A stretch of DNA of 64,000 bases from Phycisphaerales bacterium (GTDB lineage Bacteria; Planctomycetota; Phycisphaerae; Phycisphaerales; UBA1924). The stretch covers positions 1 through 64,000 of the forward strand of contig JANQQZ010000034.1 of assembly GCA_028284805.1 (NCBI GenBank), in the 5' to 3' direction. Positions 1-8,494 of the stretch are shown here, piece by piece. The notes under the pieces were generated by a model that saw only the letters and a program-made list of their open reading frames with translations, did no database searches and had not been told where the DNA came from. Within the stretch, counting starts at the first letter, position 1; every line of letters begins with the position of its first letter. The position numbers and the translations under genes are program-made.

Positions 1-1
1 C

Positions 2-1015
2 ACCGCGCTGAACCGCGAAGTCGAGGCAGCGCGCGAGCACGCCTCCGAACTCGACACGCGGCTGAACGAGACGACCAACGAGCGGAACACAGCGCGCGAC
101 GACCTGGAAGCGGCCCGGGAACGCATCGAGTCGCTCGGGAACGCCATGGACGCCGCGGCTCGCGAGGCGCAGCAGCGGATCGGGACGCTGACGGGGGAGC
201 TGGGCGCAGCGCAGGACACGCTCACCCAGCAATCGGAGCGCGCCGAACAGCTGGCCGCGAAGCTCGACGATGCCAAGGCGGAGCTGGAAGAGCTCGAGCA
301 AGCGAACGACGATCGCGTCGAGCGCATCGAGTCGCTTACCGCCGATCTGGCTGCAACGCGCGATCAGCTCGCCGAACGGGGTTCCGGCCTAGCCGACGCC
401 GAGCAGCGACTGCGCGAGGCCCGCGAGCGTCTCGCCGAGTCCGAGACTCGGCTTGCCGAAGCAAACGAGGAGCGTGAAGAGGCGTCGGCTCAGCGCGCCG
501 CGCAGGCAGCCGAGGTCGCAGCGGTGCGGCGCGAGATCGCCGATCTGACCCAGCGGCTCGCCGACCGCGACCGGCAGATCGCGGAGATGCTGCAGTCCGC
601 AGATCCTGTCCTGCCCGCCCCTGCTCAGCCTGCACCGGCGAAACCATTGGCCGACATGGACCAGCTCATCGCGCTCCGCGACGATCTCGACGCCCGGACC
701 ACCGAGCTGTCGTACATGCGCGAGCAGATGGACCGCGCCGACGACCGGGCCGACCGAGCTCGCGATCGGGCCGAGGCCGCCGAGCGATCCCTCGAGCGGG
801 CCGCGGCGATCGTCCGGCGCGCCAGACGACGCTCGTCGAAGCGGAACGAGCAGTTCGGCAATCTGGTCAACCGGCTCACCTCCATGCGGATCCGTTCTGA
901 GAACCTCGAGGCCCAGCTCCACGCCCGATCCCTGGAGCTGAAGCGGATGACCCGGATCGCGATCGCCTGCGGTGCCGTGGGCGTTCTGGTCCTGATTGGT
1001 GCCATGGTCATCTGA
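2..1015 (+). CDS. Coiled-coil protein with C-terminal membrane anchor (5' end outside window)
   Basis: The reading frame is open from the first bases of the window, so the N-terminus is missing; the internal ATG at 146 is only one in-frame methionine. Almost the whole visible protein is charged Ala/Glu/Arg-rich heptad sequence typical of a long coiled coil. There is one proline-rich break (about residues 200-215 of the visible part). The last 20 residues form a hydrophobic segment (IAIACGAVGVLVLIGAMVI) directly before the stop, which would tail-anchor the protein in the membrane with the coiled coil in the cytoplasm. No enzymatic motif is visible. It resembles SMC-like or chemoreceptor-like coiled-coil proteins only in composition, so no function is assigned. 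Confidence 0.75.
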   Translation, partial: TALNREVEAAREHASELDTRLNETTNERNTARDDLEAARERIESLGNAMDAAAREAQQRIGTLTGELGAAQDTLTQQSERAEQLAAKLDDAKAELEELEQANDDRVERIESLTADLAATRDQLAERGSGLADAEQRLREARERLAESETRLAEANEEREEASAQRAAQAAEVAAVRREIADLTQRLADRDRQIAEMLQSADPVLPAPAQPAPAKPLADMDQLIALRDDLDARTTELSYMREQMDRADDRADRARDRAEAAERSLERAAAIVRRARRRSSKRNEQFGNLVNRLTSMRIRSENLEAQLHARSLELKRMTRIAIACGAVGVLVLIGAMVI

Positions 1016-1126
1016 TCGGACCTGCGAGTCGAATTCCCACGCACGGTCGGGCGCATCCGTCGACGGCTCGACTATCGTTGGAACTGTTGCGGTCGGTTTC
1101 TGCCGATCGACGCGGGAGGCTCGGCC

Positions 1127-1891
1127 GTGTCCAAGGGACTGCGAAAGGTCGTCTACGACTACCTGTGCGAGCAGCTGCTCACCGGAGAGCTGCGCTCGGG
1201 GAGCCGTGTGTGCGAGCTGACGGTCGCCAAGGCGACTGGCGTCAGTCGGAGCCCGGTGCGCGAGGCGATCGGGCAGCTCCGCGCCGAGGGTGTGCTCGAG
1301 CAGATCCCGGGGTACGGCGCGTTCGTCACCAGCCCCACGCGCGAGGGGCTCGACGAGGCCTTCCAGGTGCGCGAGTGGCTCGAGTGCGAAGCCGTCTACG
1401 CGCTGGCGAGTCACAAGGACCGTCCCGACCTCGACGACGCCCGCGCCGCGTGCGACCGCATGATGGACTTTCTCCGCACGCAGCACGGCACGACCAACGA
1501 GACCATCACCGAGACCGCGTACGACCAGCTCGAGCGGATGGACCGCGACTTCCACGCCGCGATCCTCCGCGCCGCGGGCAACCGTCGTGTCGTCAAGATC
1601 ATCGCGGACACGCGCCTGCTGATCCACGCGACCGGCTGCCGACCCAGGCCCCTGACCGCCGAGCACGTGAGCAAGATCTTCACCGACCACGACGTCATCC
1701 TCCGCGCCGTCCAGCGGGGCGAGGCCGAGGAGGCCCGCGAGTTGATGCTCAGCCACATCCGGTGGGCGCACGCGGGCACGCTCAAGGTCTTCGACGAGCT
1801 CGCGGCCCAGGCCGAGGACGACGAGCCCCCGACACAGGTCGCCCGCCGCATCGGCAGCGCCAACCCGATCGGTCGCTCCTCCATCCGCTGA
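1127..1891 (+). CDS. GntR family transcriptional regulator, FCD subfamily
   Basis: This 254-residue protein has the layout of FadR/FCD-type GntR regulators. An N-terminal winged helix-turn-helix spans about residues 5-75 and includes the typical SRSPVREAIGQL recognition helix and the wing ending in GYGAFV. A helical FCD ligand-binding domain (about 85-230) follows, in which a D-x3-H pattern (DRDFHAAIL) and later histidines (HDVIL, HIRWAH) are the usual metal or ligand positions. The start is GTG at 1127, preceded at a good distance by GGAGG (1114-1118). It lies 18 bp upstream of a TauE/SafE exporter on the same strand, so it may control that exporter. The ligand cannot be read from the sequence. 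Confidence 0.9.
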   Translation: MSKGLRKVVYDYLCEQLLTGELRSGSRVCELTVAKATGVSRSPVREAIGQLRAEGVLEQIPGYGAFVTSPTREGLDEAFQVREWLECEAVYALASHKDRPDLDDARAACDRMMDFLRTQHGTTNETITETAYDQLERMDRDFHAAILRAAGNRRVVKIIADTRLLIHATGCRPRPLTAEHVSKIFTDHDVILRAVQRGEAEEARELMLSHIRWAHAGTLKVFDELAAQAEDDEPPTQVARRIGSANPIGRSSIR

Positions 1892-1897
1892 CCGACG

Positions 1898-1903
1898 TAC
1901 CCT
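1898..1903 (+). promoter_or_regulatory. TACCCT, candidate -10 of a leaderless transcript
   Basis: TACCCT lies 6 nt before the GTG start of the TauE/SafE gene, which has no Shine-Dalgarno sequence. The same arrangement precedes several other genes in the window. Confidence 0.4.
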
Positions 1904-1909
1904 CGCCGC

Positions 1910-2719
1910 GTGGAACCGCTGACCGAATCGATCGCCGTCGCAGGCATAGGCCTCGCCGCCGGTCTCGTGGGCGGGCTGACTGGGCTGGGCGGATCGGTGG
2001 TCATGCTCCCCGGGCTCGCGCTCATCATCGGGTTCGCGGACCCCTCCCGCATCGAGCAGCACACCTATATGGCCGCGGCGCTCGCGGTGAACTTCCTCGT
2101 CGCGGTGCCCGCGACCTGGCGGCACAGCAAGGCGGGCGCGATCCGCATGCCCGTCGTCGCACGCCTGCTGCCGCCAGCGGCGGTCGCGATGGTGCTCGGG
2201 GTGCTGCTCTCCAACCGCGTTGAGCCCGGGGTCCTGATCAACCTGCTCGCGGCGATGATCGTGGTGTTCGTGATCGTGGGCGAGCTGGGCGGAAGGCTGG
2301 GCAAGCCCGACGAGAGCGCGCCCGACGACACACTCGCCCAGCGGCACGCCTTCGCGCTCGCGGGCACCGGTGCGTTCACGGGCGTGCTCGCGGGGCTGCT
2401 CGGGATCGGGGGCGGCGTGATCATGGTCGCCACCCTCCGCGCCGTCGCGCGCCTGCGCGTCCGCGCCGCGATCGCCGCCAGCTCGGCAGCGATGTGCCTC
2501 ATGGCGCCCATCGGGGCGACGCTCAAGATCGCGACCCTGGGCGGGCACGGGCTGCCCTGGGTCGAGGCCGTCCGGCTCGCCGGGCTCATGGGCCCCGCGG
2601 CTGTCGTGGGCTCGCTCATCGGGTCCTCACTCGTGCACAAGCTGCCCAGACTGCTGGTGAAGATCGTGGTCGACACCGTGCTGCTCATCGCTGCGGCACG
2701 CCTGAGCGGGCTGATCTAG
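1910..2719 (+). CDS. TauE/SafE family sulfite/organic anion exporter
   Basis: This is a 269-residue integral membrane protein with about eight hydrophobic segments in two similar halves. Each half opens with a glycine-rich motif characteristic of the TauE/SafE (DUF81) family (GLVGGLTGLGGSVVMLP near residue 17 and GVLAGLLGIGGGVIMV near residue 160). Members export small anions such as sulfite, sulfoacetate or related sulfonates across the cytoplasmic membrane, but the substrate is not deducible here. The start is GTG at 1910, without a ribosome binding site but with a TACCCT hexamer 6 nt upstream. It follows the GntR regulator by 18 bp, which is the only hint about regulation. Confidence 0.85.
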   Translation: MEPLTESIAVAGIGLAAGLVGGLTGLGGSVVMLPGLALIIGFADPSRIEQHTYMAAALAVNFLVAVPATWRHSKAGAIRMPVVARLLPPAAVAMVLGVLLSNRVEPGVLINLLAAMIVVFVIVGELGGRLGKPDESAPDDTLAQRHAFALAGTGAFTGVLAGLLGIGGGVIMVATLRAVARLRVRAAIAASSAAMCLMAPIGATLKIATLGGHGLPWVEAVRLAGLMGPAAVVGSLIGSSLVHKLPRLLVKIVVDTVLLIAAARLSGLI

Positions 2720-2731
2720 AGGCAGCGCGCC

Positions 2732-2750
2732 CGAGAGGGGAAGACTCTCG
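2732..2750. other. Small inverted repeat after the TauE/SafE gene
   Basis: CGAGAG (2732-2737) and CTCTCG (2745-2750) can form a 6-bp hairpin 12 bp past the stop codon. No T-tract follows, so it is at best a weak or factor-assisted terminator. Confidence 0.3.
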
Positions 2751-2801
2751 CGGGGCGTGCTCGATCGCCGATCAGAATGAGCAGCCCCGAAGGAGCCAGC
2801 C

Positions 2802-3650
2802 ATGAAGACCCTCGCCGTCACCGCCTGCGTCGCCGCGGCCAGCCCCGCGCTCGCCAGCACCGAGCCGCCCCGGGGCATCCTCGCACCGCTCGCGCCCGTC
2901 GCGGTCGGCACTCCGGCGCCGCAGATACTCGGCTCACCCAGCGTCGCCGACGACACCTTCCTCAAGGTCCGCGGCGGCGGGTGGATCCTCTTCCAGTCGG
3001 GCACCGTCCGGATCGGCGATGACTCCGGCGGCGGCGCGAGCATCCTCGACCTCGAGGACACCCTCAACCAGGACAGCTCTGATGTCTCGCCCATCGGCTC
3101 GATCTCCGTCGCGATCCCCGCGATCGACGTCACCATCGAGGCCGGCTTCCTGGGAAGCTACACCTACGACGGGACCACCACCGAATCGATCAGCTTCGAT
3201 GGGACGACGTACACGGGCAATGTCGCGACCGAGACCAACTACACGATCTACGAGGTCAACGTGCTCTACGAGCTCGTCGAGCTCAGCGTCTTCAAGATCC
3301 ACCTGGGCGGCGGCGTGCGCATGTTCGACGTCGAGGCCGACATCACGGGTACCGTCGGAGGCAGCGTCCAGTCGGAGAACGAATCGCTGTTCCTTCCGAT
3401 CCCCGTGCTCGCGGCGGGCGCACGGGCGGATCTCGGCCCCAACTTCTTCGTGCAGGGGCGGATCGCCGGGCTCTACCTGGGCCAGTACGGCAGCGTGCTC
3501 GACGGCTCGCTCGAGGTCGGCTGGGACTTCATCCGCAACGCGGGCATCTTCGCGGGCTACCGCGTGATGGCCGCGGAGAGCGAGGGGTTCGATGTCGAGC
3601 TCGACCTCACGCTGGGCGGGCCCTTTGCGGGCATCGAGCTGCGCGTCTGA
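2802..3650 (+). CDS. Exported hypothetical protein, probable outer-membrane beta-barrel
   Basis: The 282-residue product starts with a signal peptide (MKTLAVTACVAAASPALAS, cleavage about residue 19). A clear AAGGAG ribosome binding site sits at 2790-2795. The mature part is rich in Gly, Thr, Tyr and alternating hydrophobic/polar stretches. Repeated short beta-strands and the end of the chain (GYRVM...VELDLTLGGPFAGIELRV) look like the strands of a small outer-membrane beta-barrel closing with a terminal strand. No enzymatic motif was found and no named family is recognised. It stands alone between the exporter and a convergent aminotransferase. Confidence 0.7.
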   Translation: MKTLAVTACVAAASPALASTEPPRGILAPLAPVAVGTPAPQILGSPSVADDTFLKVRGGGWILFQSGTVRIGDDSGGGASILDLEDTLNQDSSDVSPIGSISVAIPAIDVTIEAGFLGSYTYDGTTTESISFDGTTYTGNVATETNYTIYEVNVLYELVELSVFKIHLGGGVRMFDVEADITGTVGGSVQSENESLFLPIPVLAAGARADLGPNFFVQGRIAGLYLGQYGSVLDGSLEVGWDFIRNAGIFAGYRVMAAESEGFDVELDLTLGGPFAGIELRV

Positions 3651-3659
3651 CAGATGCGC

Positions 3660-4841
3660 TCAGCCCGACATCAGCTCGCACAGGATGTCCAGGCCCGTTT
3701 CAAGCTTGGCCTCGGGTGCCGCGAAGCTCAGACGGATATGCGTGTCGCGGTCGCTGAAGGCCCCGCCCGGGATCACGAGCAGGTTGCGCTCGATGCAGCG
3801 GTTCACGAGCTCCGTGCCCGTCAGCCCGAGCGGTTCGGGGACCTTTGGGAAGGCGTAGAACGCACCCTGGGGGTAGGCAACCTCGGTGACCTCCCTCAGC
3901 CGGGCGTGCACCCTGTCCCGACGGGCGGCGTAGGCCGACACCGTGTCGACCATGTCGACCTCCATCGCGGCGAGCGCCCCCCACTGCGCGATCGATGGCG
4001 CGCACACGAACGAATAGCCCTGGATGCGCTGCATCGCCTCGACGACGGGGTGAGGGCCTGATGCGTAGCCCATGCGCCAACCCGTGCATCCGTAGGTCTT
4101 GCCGAACCCGCGGATGACCAGCACGTTGTCCTGCGCGCCGTCGAACCGTGCTGGGCTCGGGCAGCGGGGCTCGGCCGAGTCCTTCGCCGAGACGTCGGTC
4201 ATGCCATCGGAGAAGGTGAACTCGTCGTAGATCTCGTCGGAGACCAGCAGTACGCCTCGTGATCGGCAGAGCTCGAGCAACTCGCGGCAGTCGTCCTTGG
4301 GAGAGACCACGCCGCTCGGGTTGTTGGGCGAGTTGAACAGCACGAACTTCGTCCGCTCTGTGAGCAGAGGCTCGACGCGCTCGGCGGTCATGCGGAAGTC
4401 GGGGTAGGTATCGCACCGCACCGCGTTGCCGCCCGCGATCGTCGCCAGGTGCGGGTACATCACGAAGTACGGGTCGGGGATGATCGCCTCGTCGCCCGGA
4501 CCCATGAGCGTGAGGAAGAGCAGCATGAGCGCGCCCGCGGTGCCGCTGGTGATCAGCGTGCCCTGCGCGTCGCTCGTGGTGTCCCAGCCCAGGTCCTTCT
4601 CGAGCTCGGCGTTCACGCGCTCGATCAGCTGCGGGATGCCCTGACTCGCGGTGTACCCGTTGCGGTCCCGCTCGATCGCCTCGATCGCAGCCCGCTTGAT
4701 CGGGTCGGGCACGGGGAAGTCGGGCTGGCCGATCGAGAGGTTGATCGGGTCCTTCAGCGTCGCCGCGAGCTGAAAGACTTTGCGGATGCCCGACGTATCG
4801 ATCGCGCGCCCGCGATCACAGATGAGCCGGGCGGTGTCCAT
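3660..4841 (-). CDS. Aminotransferase class I/II, PLP-dependent
   Basis: The 393-residue protein has the full fold-type I aminotransferase pattern. There is an N-terminal substrate motif (LSIGQPDFPVP), the NSPNNPSG loop carrying the PLP-contacting Asn, SDEIYDEF with the Asp that contacts the pyridine nitrogen, the Schiff-base lysine in GFGKTYGCTGWRMGY, and the carboxylate-binding Arg near the C-terminus (HIRLSFA). It transfers amino groups between an amino acid and a 2-oxo acid in the cytoplasm; aspartate or aromatic amino acids are the usual substrates of this subgroup. The start at 4841 has GAGGA upstream. The small basic protein gene lies 36 bp further downstream of the start on the same strand, so the two may share a transcript. 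Confidence 0.9.
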   Translation of the reverse strand: MDTARLICDRGRAIDTSGIRKVFQLAATLKDPINLSIGQPDFPVPDPIKRAAIEAIERDRNGYTASQGIPQLIERVNAELEKDLGWDTTSDAQGTLITSGTAGALMLLFLTLMGPGDEAIIPDPYFVMYPHLATIAGGNAVRCDTYPDFRMTAERVEPLLTERTKFVLFNSPNNPSGVVSPKDDCRELLELCRSRGVLLVSDEIYDEFTFSDGMTDVSAKDSAEPRCPSPARFDGAQDNVLVIRGFGKTYGCTGWRMGYASGPHPVVEAMQRIQGYSFVCAPSIAQWGALAAMEVDMVDTVSAYAARRDRVHARLREVTEVAYPQGAFYAFPKVPEPLGLTGTELVNRCIERNLLVIPGGAFSDRDTHIRLSFAAPEAKLETGLDILCELMSG

Positions 4842-4877
4842 CGGTCTGTCCTCGTGATCGGAACTGGGCGAGAAGTG

Positions 4878-5039
4878 TTACTTCTCGACGACGTGCGTCT
4901 TGGGCAAGCCGAGCGGGGTGTCGGTCTTGGCGTCGAACTTCTTGTCGCTCTTGAGCTTCTCGACGCGCTCGGCGCGGGTCATCACGGACCGCTTGCCGGA
5001 CAGGTTGCCGCTCGTCTTCAGGCTTCGGCTCAGGCTCAT
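4878..5039 (-). CDS. Small basic protein (planctomycete/verrucomicrobial family)
   Basis: The 53-residue protein reads MSLSRSLK..., contains NLSGKRSVMTRAERVEKLK, and ends in LGLPKTHVVEK. That matches the lysine/arginine-rich 'small basic protein' family known from Planctomycetes, Verrucomicrobia and Chlamydiae, which typically has an MSLDRSLK start and a LGLPKV end. I chose the ATG at 5039, not the longer in-frame start at 5138, because family members begin at this methionine and the upstream extension is unlike protein. A ribosome or RNA association has been suggested for the family, but the function is not established. It lies just upstream of the aminotransferase on the same strand. Confidence 0.85.
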   Translation of the reverse strand: MSLSRSLKTSGNLSGKRSVMTRAERVEKLKSDKKFDAKTDTPLGLPKTHVVEK

Positions 5040-5079
5040 GGCGTCTATCCCGTCGTCGCATGGGTCAGCGAAGACCCGT

Positions 5080-6135
5080 TCATCCACCGTACTTGATCCA
5101 ACCGATTTGGCCCGGGCGGCTGAAATCGAGCCTTCCACCGTGTTCGGTCAGCCACGCATTGCCGAGGTCAAAGATAGCCCGCTCGTGCTCGAATTTCTCT
5201 CGGCTCGTGTTGAACCCCTGCCCCGGGATGCCCACCAGTGTCCAGATCCGGTAGGCCTTCTGGCCGTCCGACTCGCGCACCAGTTCCTCGACGATCGAAT
5301 CGATGTCGTTGTCGAACAGGAACTGCTGCGCACGCACGGCCTCGTCGCGGTCGAAGGTCCTTGAGGTGTACATGTAGTTCAGACCGGCCTGGCGGGTGTC
5401 GACGTTCGCCGGGCTATCGGGCTTGGCGGTGGTTTCAGCGGCAGCGGTCTCCGAGGCATCACCGCTGGATTCGGCGGGTGGATCGAGCGGGACGGGCGTG
5501 GGGTCCTCTGCCTCGGGTGCGAGCACGACGTTGGCGTCTCGGATCGGCTCCCGATCGCCCGTGTCCCGCGAGGCGGGAGGAGGCGGCTCACGGAGTGGCG
5601 GCGGGTCGGAAGCCTCGAGCGCCCGGTTCGCCTGGTCGCCCAGGATGGGCTGGAGCTCCTCTTTGGAGTCGCGCCCGCCGAGCGAGTAGAGCGACGCTCC
5701 GAAGACCACTAGGGCGACGAGCGCCGCGCCGATGATCCCCGCGAGGGTGCTCACGGAGAGCGAGAAGCTCACCCGCCCCTCTTCAGACCGCGAGACCACA
5801 GGCTCGGGCTCAAGGCCCGACAGGTCGGGCATCTCGGGCTCACCCGGCTCGGGTCGCACGGGCTCGGCAACGTACCTGGGTGTCGAGATCTCCATCGCCG
5901 GCGCATCGCTCAGCGGTTTGGGCTCGCGAGCGGGCTCGGTCGCCGGGGCCGGCACGGACGTGGGCGGGGGCATCGCAACGGAGGCCTTGGGCTTCGCCGC
6001 TGGCGACGGGGCGACCACGGCTACGGGCTCCAGGGGCTTCGCGTCGGACTCCGGGCGCAATCCGACCGCCGACGTGCTCCCGGACTGGTCACGCAGCAAC
6101 TCGAACAACGCGGGTGAATTCCGACGCTTGGCCAT
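5080..6135 (-). CDS. Single-pass membrane protein with C-terminal SPOR-like domain
   Basis: The 351-residue protein begins MAKRRNSPALFELLRDQ. A low-complexity Pro/Ala/Glu region (about 20-125) comes first, then one hydrophobic helix (LAGIIGAALVALVVFGASLYSLGG, about residues 130-155), then another Pro/Glu/Ala-rich linker. A conserved-looking C-terminal part of about 100 residues follows (NYMYTSRTFDR...AVRAQQFLFDNDIDSIVEELV...YRIWTLVGIPGQGF). The alternation of strand and helix in that end resembles SPOR-type peptidoglycan-binding domains, but this is an inference. I placed the start at ATG 6135 because upstream in-frame codons run back into the divergent nuoI gene. The genes at 6135 and 6248 are divergent with 112 bp between them. 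Confidence 0.65.
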   Translation of the reverse strand: MAKRRNSPALFELLRDQSGSTSAVGLRPESDAKPLEPVAVVAPSPAAKPKASVAMPPPTSVPAPATEPAREPKPLSDAPAMEISTPRYVAEPVRPEPGEPEMPDLSGLEPEPVVSRSEEGRVSFSLSVSTLAGIIGAALVALVVFGASLYSLGGRDSKEELQPILGDQANRALEASDPPPLREPPPPASRDTGDREPIRDANVVLAPEAEDPTPVPLDPPAESSGDASETAAAETTAKPDSPANVDTRQAGLNYMYTSRTFDRDEAVRAQQFLFDNDIDSIVEELVRESDGQKAYRIWTLVGIPGQGFNTSREKFEHERAIFDLGNAWLTEHGGRLDFSRPGQIGWIKYGG

Positions 6136-6234
6136 CGGTGTATCTTCGCCACCCCGACCGCCCGATGCAAATGCACGCCGGATCTGGGCGTCCGATGCCC
6201 GGTTGAGGGCCCGGAACGCGGTGCGGGGTGTTCC

Positions 6235-6240
6235 TATACT
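6235..6240 (+). promoter_or_regulatory. TATACT, -10 element immediately before nuoI
   Basis: A near-consensus -10 hexamer ends 7 nt before the ATG of nuoI, and no Shine-Dalgarno sequence is present. Transcription would begin at or next to the start codon, giving a leaderless mRNA. No convincing -35 is seen. Confidence 0.5.
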
Positions 6241-6247
6241 GGGCCCC

Positions 6248-6793
6248 ATGCCCATCCGCGACGACGACATCATCCGGATCGACGTCCCCGAGCTCAACAG
6301 GCTCGAGTCCGCCTTCCTCCCCGAGATCTTCCGGGGCTTCGGCACGACGTTCCGGCACTTCTTCACCAGCTTCGGTCAGGGCAAGACCAGCCGGACCATC
6401 CAGTACCCGGAGGAGCGGCGCGAGGACTATCACCCCGAAGACGGGGGCATGGAGATCCGCAACTTCCGGGGCGTGCACCGCCTCAACCGCGACGAAGACG
6501 GACGGGTCAAGTGCGTCGCCTGCATGATGTGCCCGACGCTGTGCCCCGCCAACTGCATCCACATCGAGGCCGCCGAGAGCCCGTGGGACGACCGCGAGAA
6601 GTACCCCAAGAAGTTCGAGATCGACGAGCTGCGCTGCATCTTCTGCGGCATGTGCGAAGAGGCCTGCCCGGTCGACGCCATCGAGCTCACCCCGGTCTAC
6701 GACGTCGTCGGTCGATCGCGTCAGGAGATGATCTTCGACAAGGAGAAGCTCCTGAACGTCTACGACGTGACCATCGAGCAGAAGCCGATGTAG
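6248..6793 (+). CDS. nuoI: NADH-quinone oxidoreductase subunit I (2[4Fe-4S] ferredoxin-type)
   Basis: The 181-residue protein carries the two 4Fe-4S ferredoxin motifs of complex I subunit NuoI: CVACMMCPTLCP (about residues 94-105) and CIFCGMCEEACP (about 134-145). It also has the NuoI-typical RFRG-like stretch before the first cluster (MEIRNFRGVHRL) and the ELTPVYD tail. It would pass electrons along the peripheral arm towards the quinone site at the membrane. I chose ATG 6248, which follows TATACT by 7 nt; in-frame codons upstream lie antisense to the neighbouring gene. No other complex I gene occurs in this window, so the gene is an orphan here. Confidence 0.9.
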   Translation: MPIRDDDIIRIDVPELNRLESAFLPEIFRGFGTTFRHFFTSFGQGKTSRTIQYPEERREDYHPEDGGMEIRNFRGVHRLNRDEDGRVKCVACMMCPTLCPANCIHIEAAESPWDDREKYPKKFEIDELRCIFCGMCEEACPVDAIELTPVYDVVGRSRQEMIFDKEKLLNVYDVTIEQKPM

Positions 6794-6891
6794 CCCGCGC
6801 CCAGATGGGCACACCGAAAATTTCAGAATCCCGCTGGCCAAGCCGCAGACCCGCGGCATCTTGACAGGGTGGACTCGTGGGGCCGTCCCGA

Positions 6892-6910
6892 CGCACGCGC
6901 TGCGCGTGCG
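6892..6910. other. Perfect 8-bp hairpin between nuoI and the PEP-CTERM-like gene
   Basis: CGCACGCG (6892-6899) and CGCGTGCG (6903-6910) can pair around a CTG loop. It lies 98 bp past nuoI and 38 bp before the next start, without a T-tract. It could be a 5' leader hairpin or a weak terminator. Confidence 0.35.
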
Positions 6911-6948
6911 GGGAACCGAGTCGGCTGTACCCAACCCGGAGGGGTTCT

Positions 6949-7662
6949 ATGCGTTCGTGCGCGATCGGTCTATCTGTAGTTGTTGCGGCGGGAGCTGCCG
7001 CTGAACCAAGCGTTACCTTCAGCTTTGCATCCGACGTCAACAGCGACGGCCCGACGTTCCGGGGTGACTCGGGCAACGGCGTGGTCGACACGCTCCGCAA
7101 CCCGCTGGGGCTGCTCGTTGACGACGCGAACGGGCCTCTGCCAACGCTCTCGTTCGACGACACACGCTTCTACGCAGACTTTCAGCTGACCCACGACTCG
7201 TCGATCCTGCTCGGCACCGGGCAGACCCTGCACACCTACCGCCTCGATGGTTCGTTCCGGTTCGATGCGGTCCGCACGATGAGAGTCGACATCGAGAACG
7301 GGCTGTTCACCGCGCTGGGCGACTCTAACAGTTGGGGCAGCTCCGCGACGATCCAGGCCAGCAGCGACTCGGGCAGCACGGTGACCTACACCTGGCAGCG
7401 TGAGAGCTACCCCGCCTACAGCCTGTTCCAGGGTGCCTCGACCCAGGACAACACCGACGCGTCGTTCACCCTGACCAACCTGCTCTCATTCACCGCAAAC
7501 GGCACCGCGCCGGGCGTCGATCTCGATGCCCAGACCTTCCTGCCGAGCGAGAAGTGGCAGTCCGAGGGTTCGTACTCGGGCTCGGCGTTCTTCATCCCCG
7601 CTCCGGCATCTGTGGTGATGCTCGGGCTGGGCGGTGCGGTCGCGGCCCGGCGCCGCCGCTAG
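6949..7662 (+). CDS. Exported protein with PEP-CTERM-like sorting tail
   Basis: The 237-residue product has a signal peptide (MRSCAIGLSVVVAAGAAAEP, cleavage near residue 19) and a beta-rich Ser/Thr/Asp body. Its C-terminus, IPAPASVVMLGLGGAVAARRRR, has the proline motif, hydrophobic helix and arginine cluster of a PEP-CTERM exosortase signal, with PAPA in place of PEPA. Such proteins are exported, cut by an exosortase and attached or released at the cell surface. The start at ATG 6949 is supported by GGAGGGG at 6938-6944. The body has no recognised domain. Its stop codon overlaps the stop of the convergent pyrF gene by 3 bp. Confidence 0.75.
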   Translation: MRSCAIGLSVVVAAGAAAEPSVTFSFASDVNSDGPTFRGDSGNGVVDTLRNPLGLLVDDANGPLPTLSFDDTRFYADFQLTHDSSILLGTGQTLHTYRLDGSFRFDAVRTMRVDIENGLFTALGDSNSWGSSATIQASSDSGSTVTYTWQRESYPAYSLFQGASTQDNTDASFTLTNLLSFTANGTAPGVDLDAQTFLPSEKWQSEGSYSGSAFFIPAPASVVMLGLGGAVAARRRR

Positions 7663-8489
7663 CCCACGACTCGTCTGAGATCCTCGTGCATACGGCGCGC
7701 AGCGTCGGCGATGTCATCGCTGTAGATGATCGAGCGGCTCGCGTTCACGAGCACGCCCTTGCCCGGACCTGCGGAATCCCACAACACCATGCCGAGATCG
7801 TCCAGGGATCCCCCCTGTGCGCCGTACCCGGGCACGAGGAACATCTGCCAAGGCATCAGCCGGCGGAGGCTGAACGCCTCGCGGAACTTCGTGAGCCCGA
7901 CCACCGCACCCAGGTTGCTCATGCGGCCCCCGTTACGGTGTTTGTCTCCTGCCTCGTAGATGACCCGCGCGACATGCTCCGCAACGGTGAGGTGACCGTC
8001 GATCTCGACTGACTGCACCCGGTCGCTATCGGGGTTGCTGGTCCGGACGAGTGCGAAGACGCCGAGGCCCGCCTCCAGATATGGTTCGATCGTGCTGGGC
8101 CCCATGTAGGCGTTCACAGTGATCGCATCGACCCCGAGGCGGACCGCGGCAGCCGCGTAGTGCTCGGCTGTCGAGCCGATATCGCCCCGTTTGGCGTCGT
8201 AGATCACTGGCACGCCCGCGGCCCGGGCGTGGGCAACAGTCTCTTCCAGCGCTCCGAAGCCGGCCGAGCCGAATCGCTCGAAGCACGCGGACTGAGGCTT
8301 GAACGCCGCGGCGAACTCGGCGGTGCGGTCGATGACGCCCCGGCAGAAGGCGCTCACCCGATGGGCGTCGCTCTCACCCGTCGCCCAGGCGGGCAGCCTG
8401 GCCACCACCGGGTCGAGCCCGATGCACACCGGCGCCCCCACCGCCTCGATCCGGCCCAGTTGCCTGTCGATGTACCGCTCGTTCGCCAT
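7659..8489 (-). CDS. pyrF: Orotidine-5'-phosphate decarboxylase (type 2 subfamily)
   Basis: This enzyme decarboxylates OMP to UMP, the last step of de novo pyrimidine synthesis. The 276-residue length and the motif DAKRGDIGSTAEHYA, holding the catalytic Lys and Asp residues, identify the longer type 2 subfamily. Supporting motifs are CIGLDPV near the N-terminus, FKPQSACFERFG, TVNAYMG and VPGYGAQGG, the phosphate-binding loop. The start at ATG 8489 (MANERYID) fits the family; there is no ribosome binding site, but TAGGCT lies 5 nt upstream. It is divergent from the DUF971 gene with only 35 bp between starts. Confidence 0.93.
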   Translation of the reverse strand: MANERYIDRQLGRIEAVGAPVCIGLDPVVARLPAWATGESDAHRVSAFCRGVIDRTAEFAAAFKPQSACFERFGSAGFGALEETVAHARAAGVPVIYDAKRGDIGSTAEHYAAAAVRLGVDAITVNAYMGPSTIEPYLEAGLGVFALVRTSNPDSDRVQSVEIDGHLTVAEHVARVIYEAGDKHRNGGRMSNLGAVVGLTKFREAFSLRRLMPWQMFLVPGYGAQGGSLDDLGMVLWDSAGPGKGVLVNASRSIIYSDDIADAARRMHEDLRRVVG

Positions 8490-8494
8490 GCCCG

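Noticed and set aside
389-2548. Long open frame on the minus strand antisense to the coiled-coil, GntR and TauE genes
   Set aside because: Composition is Arg/Ala/His-rich without any domain and it mirrors three well-supported genes; a by-product of high GC.
6861-6866. TTGACA after nuoI as a promoter for the PEP-CTERM-like gene
   Set aside because: No -10-like hexamer lies 15-19 bp downstream.
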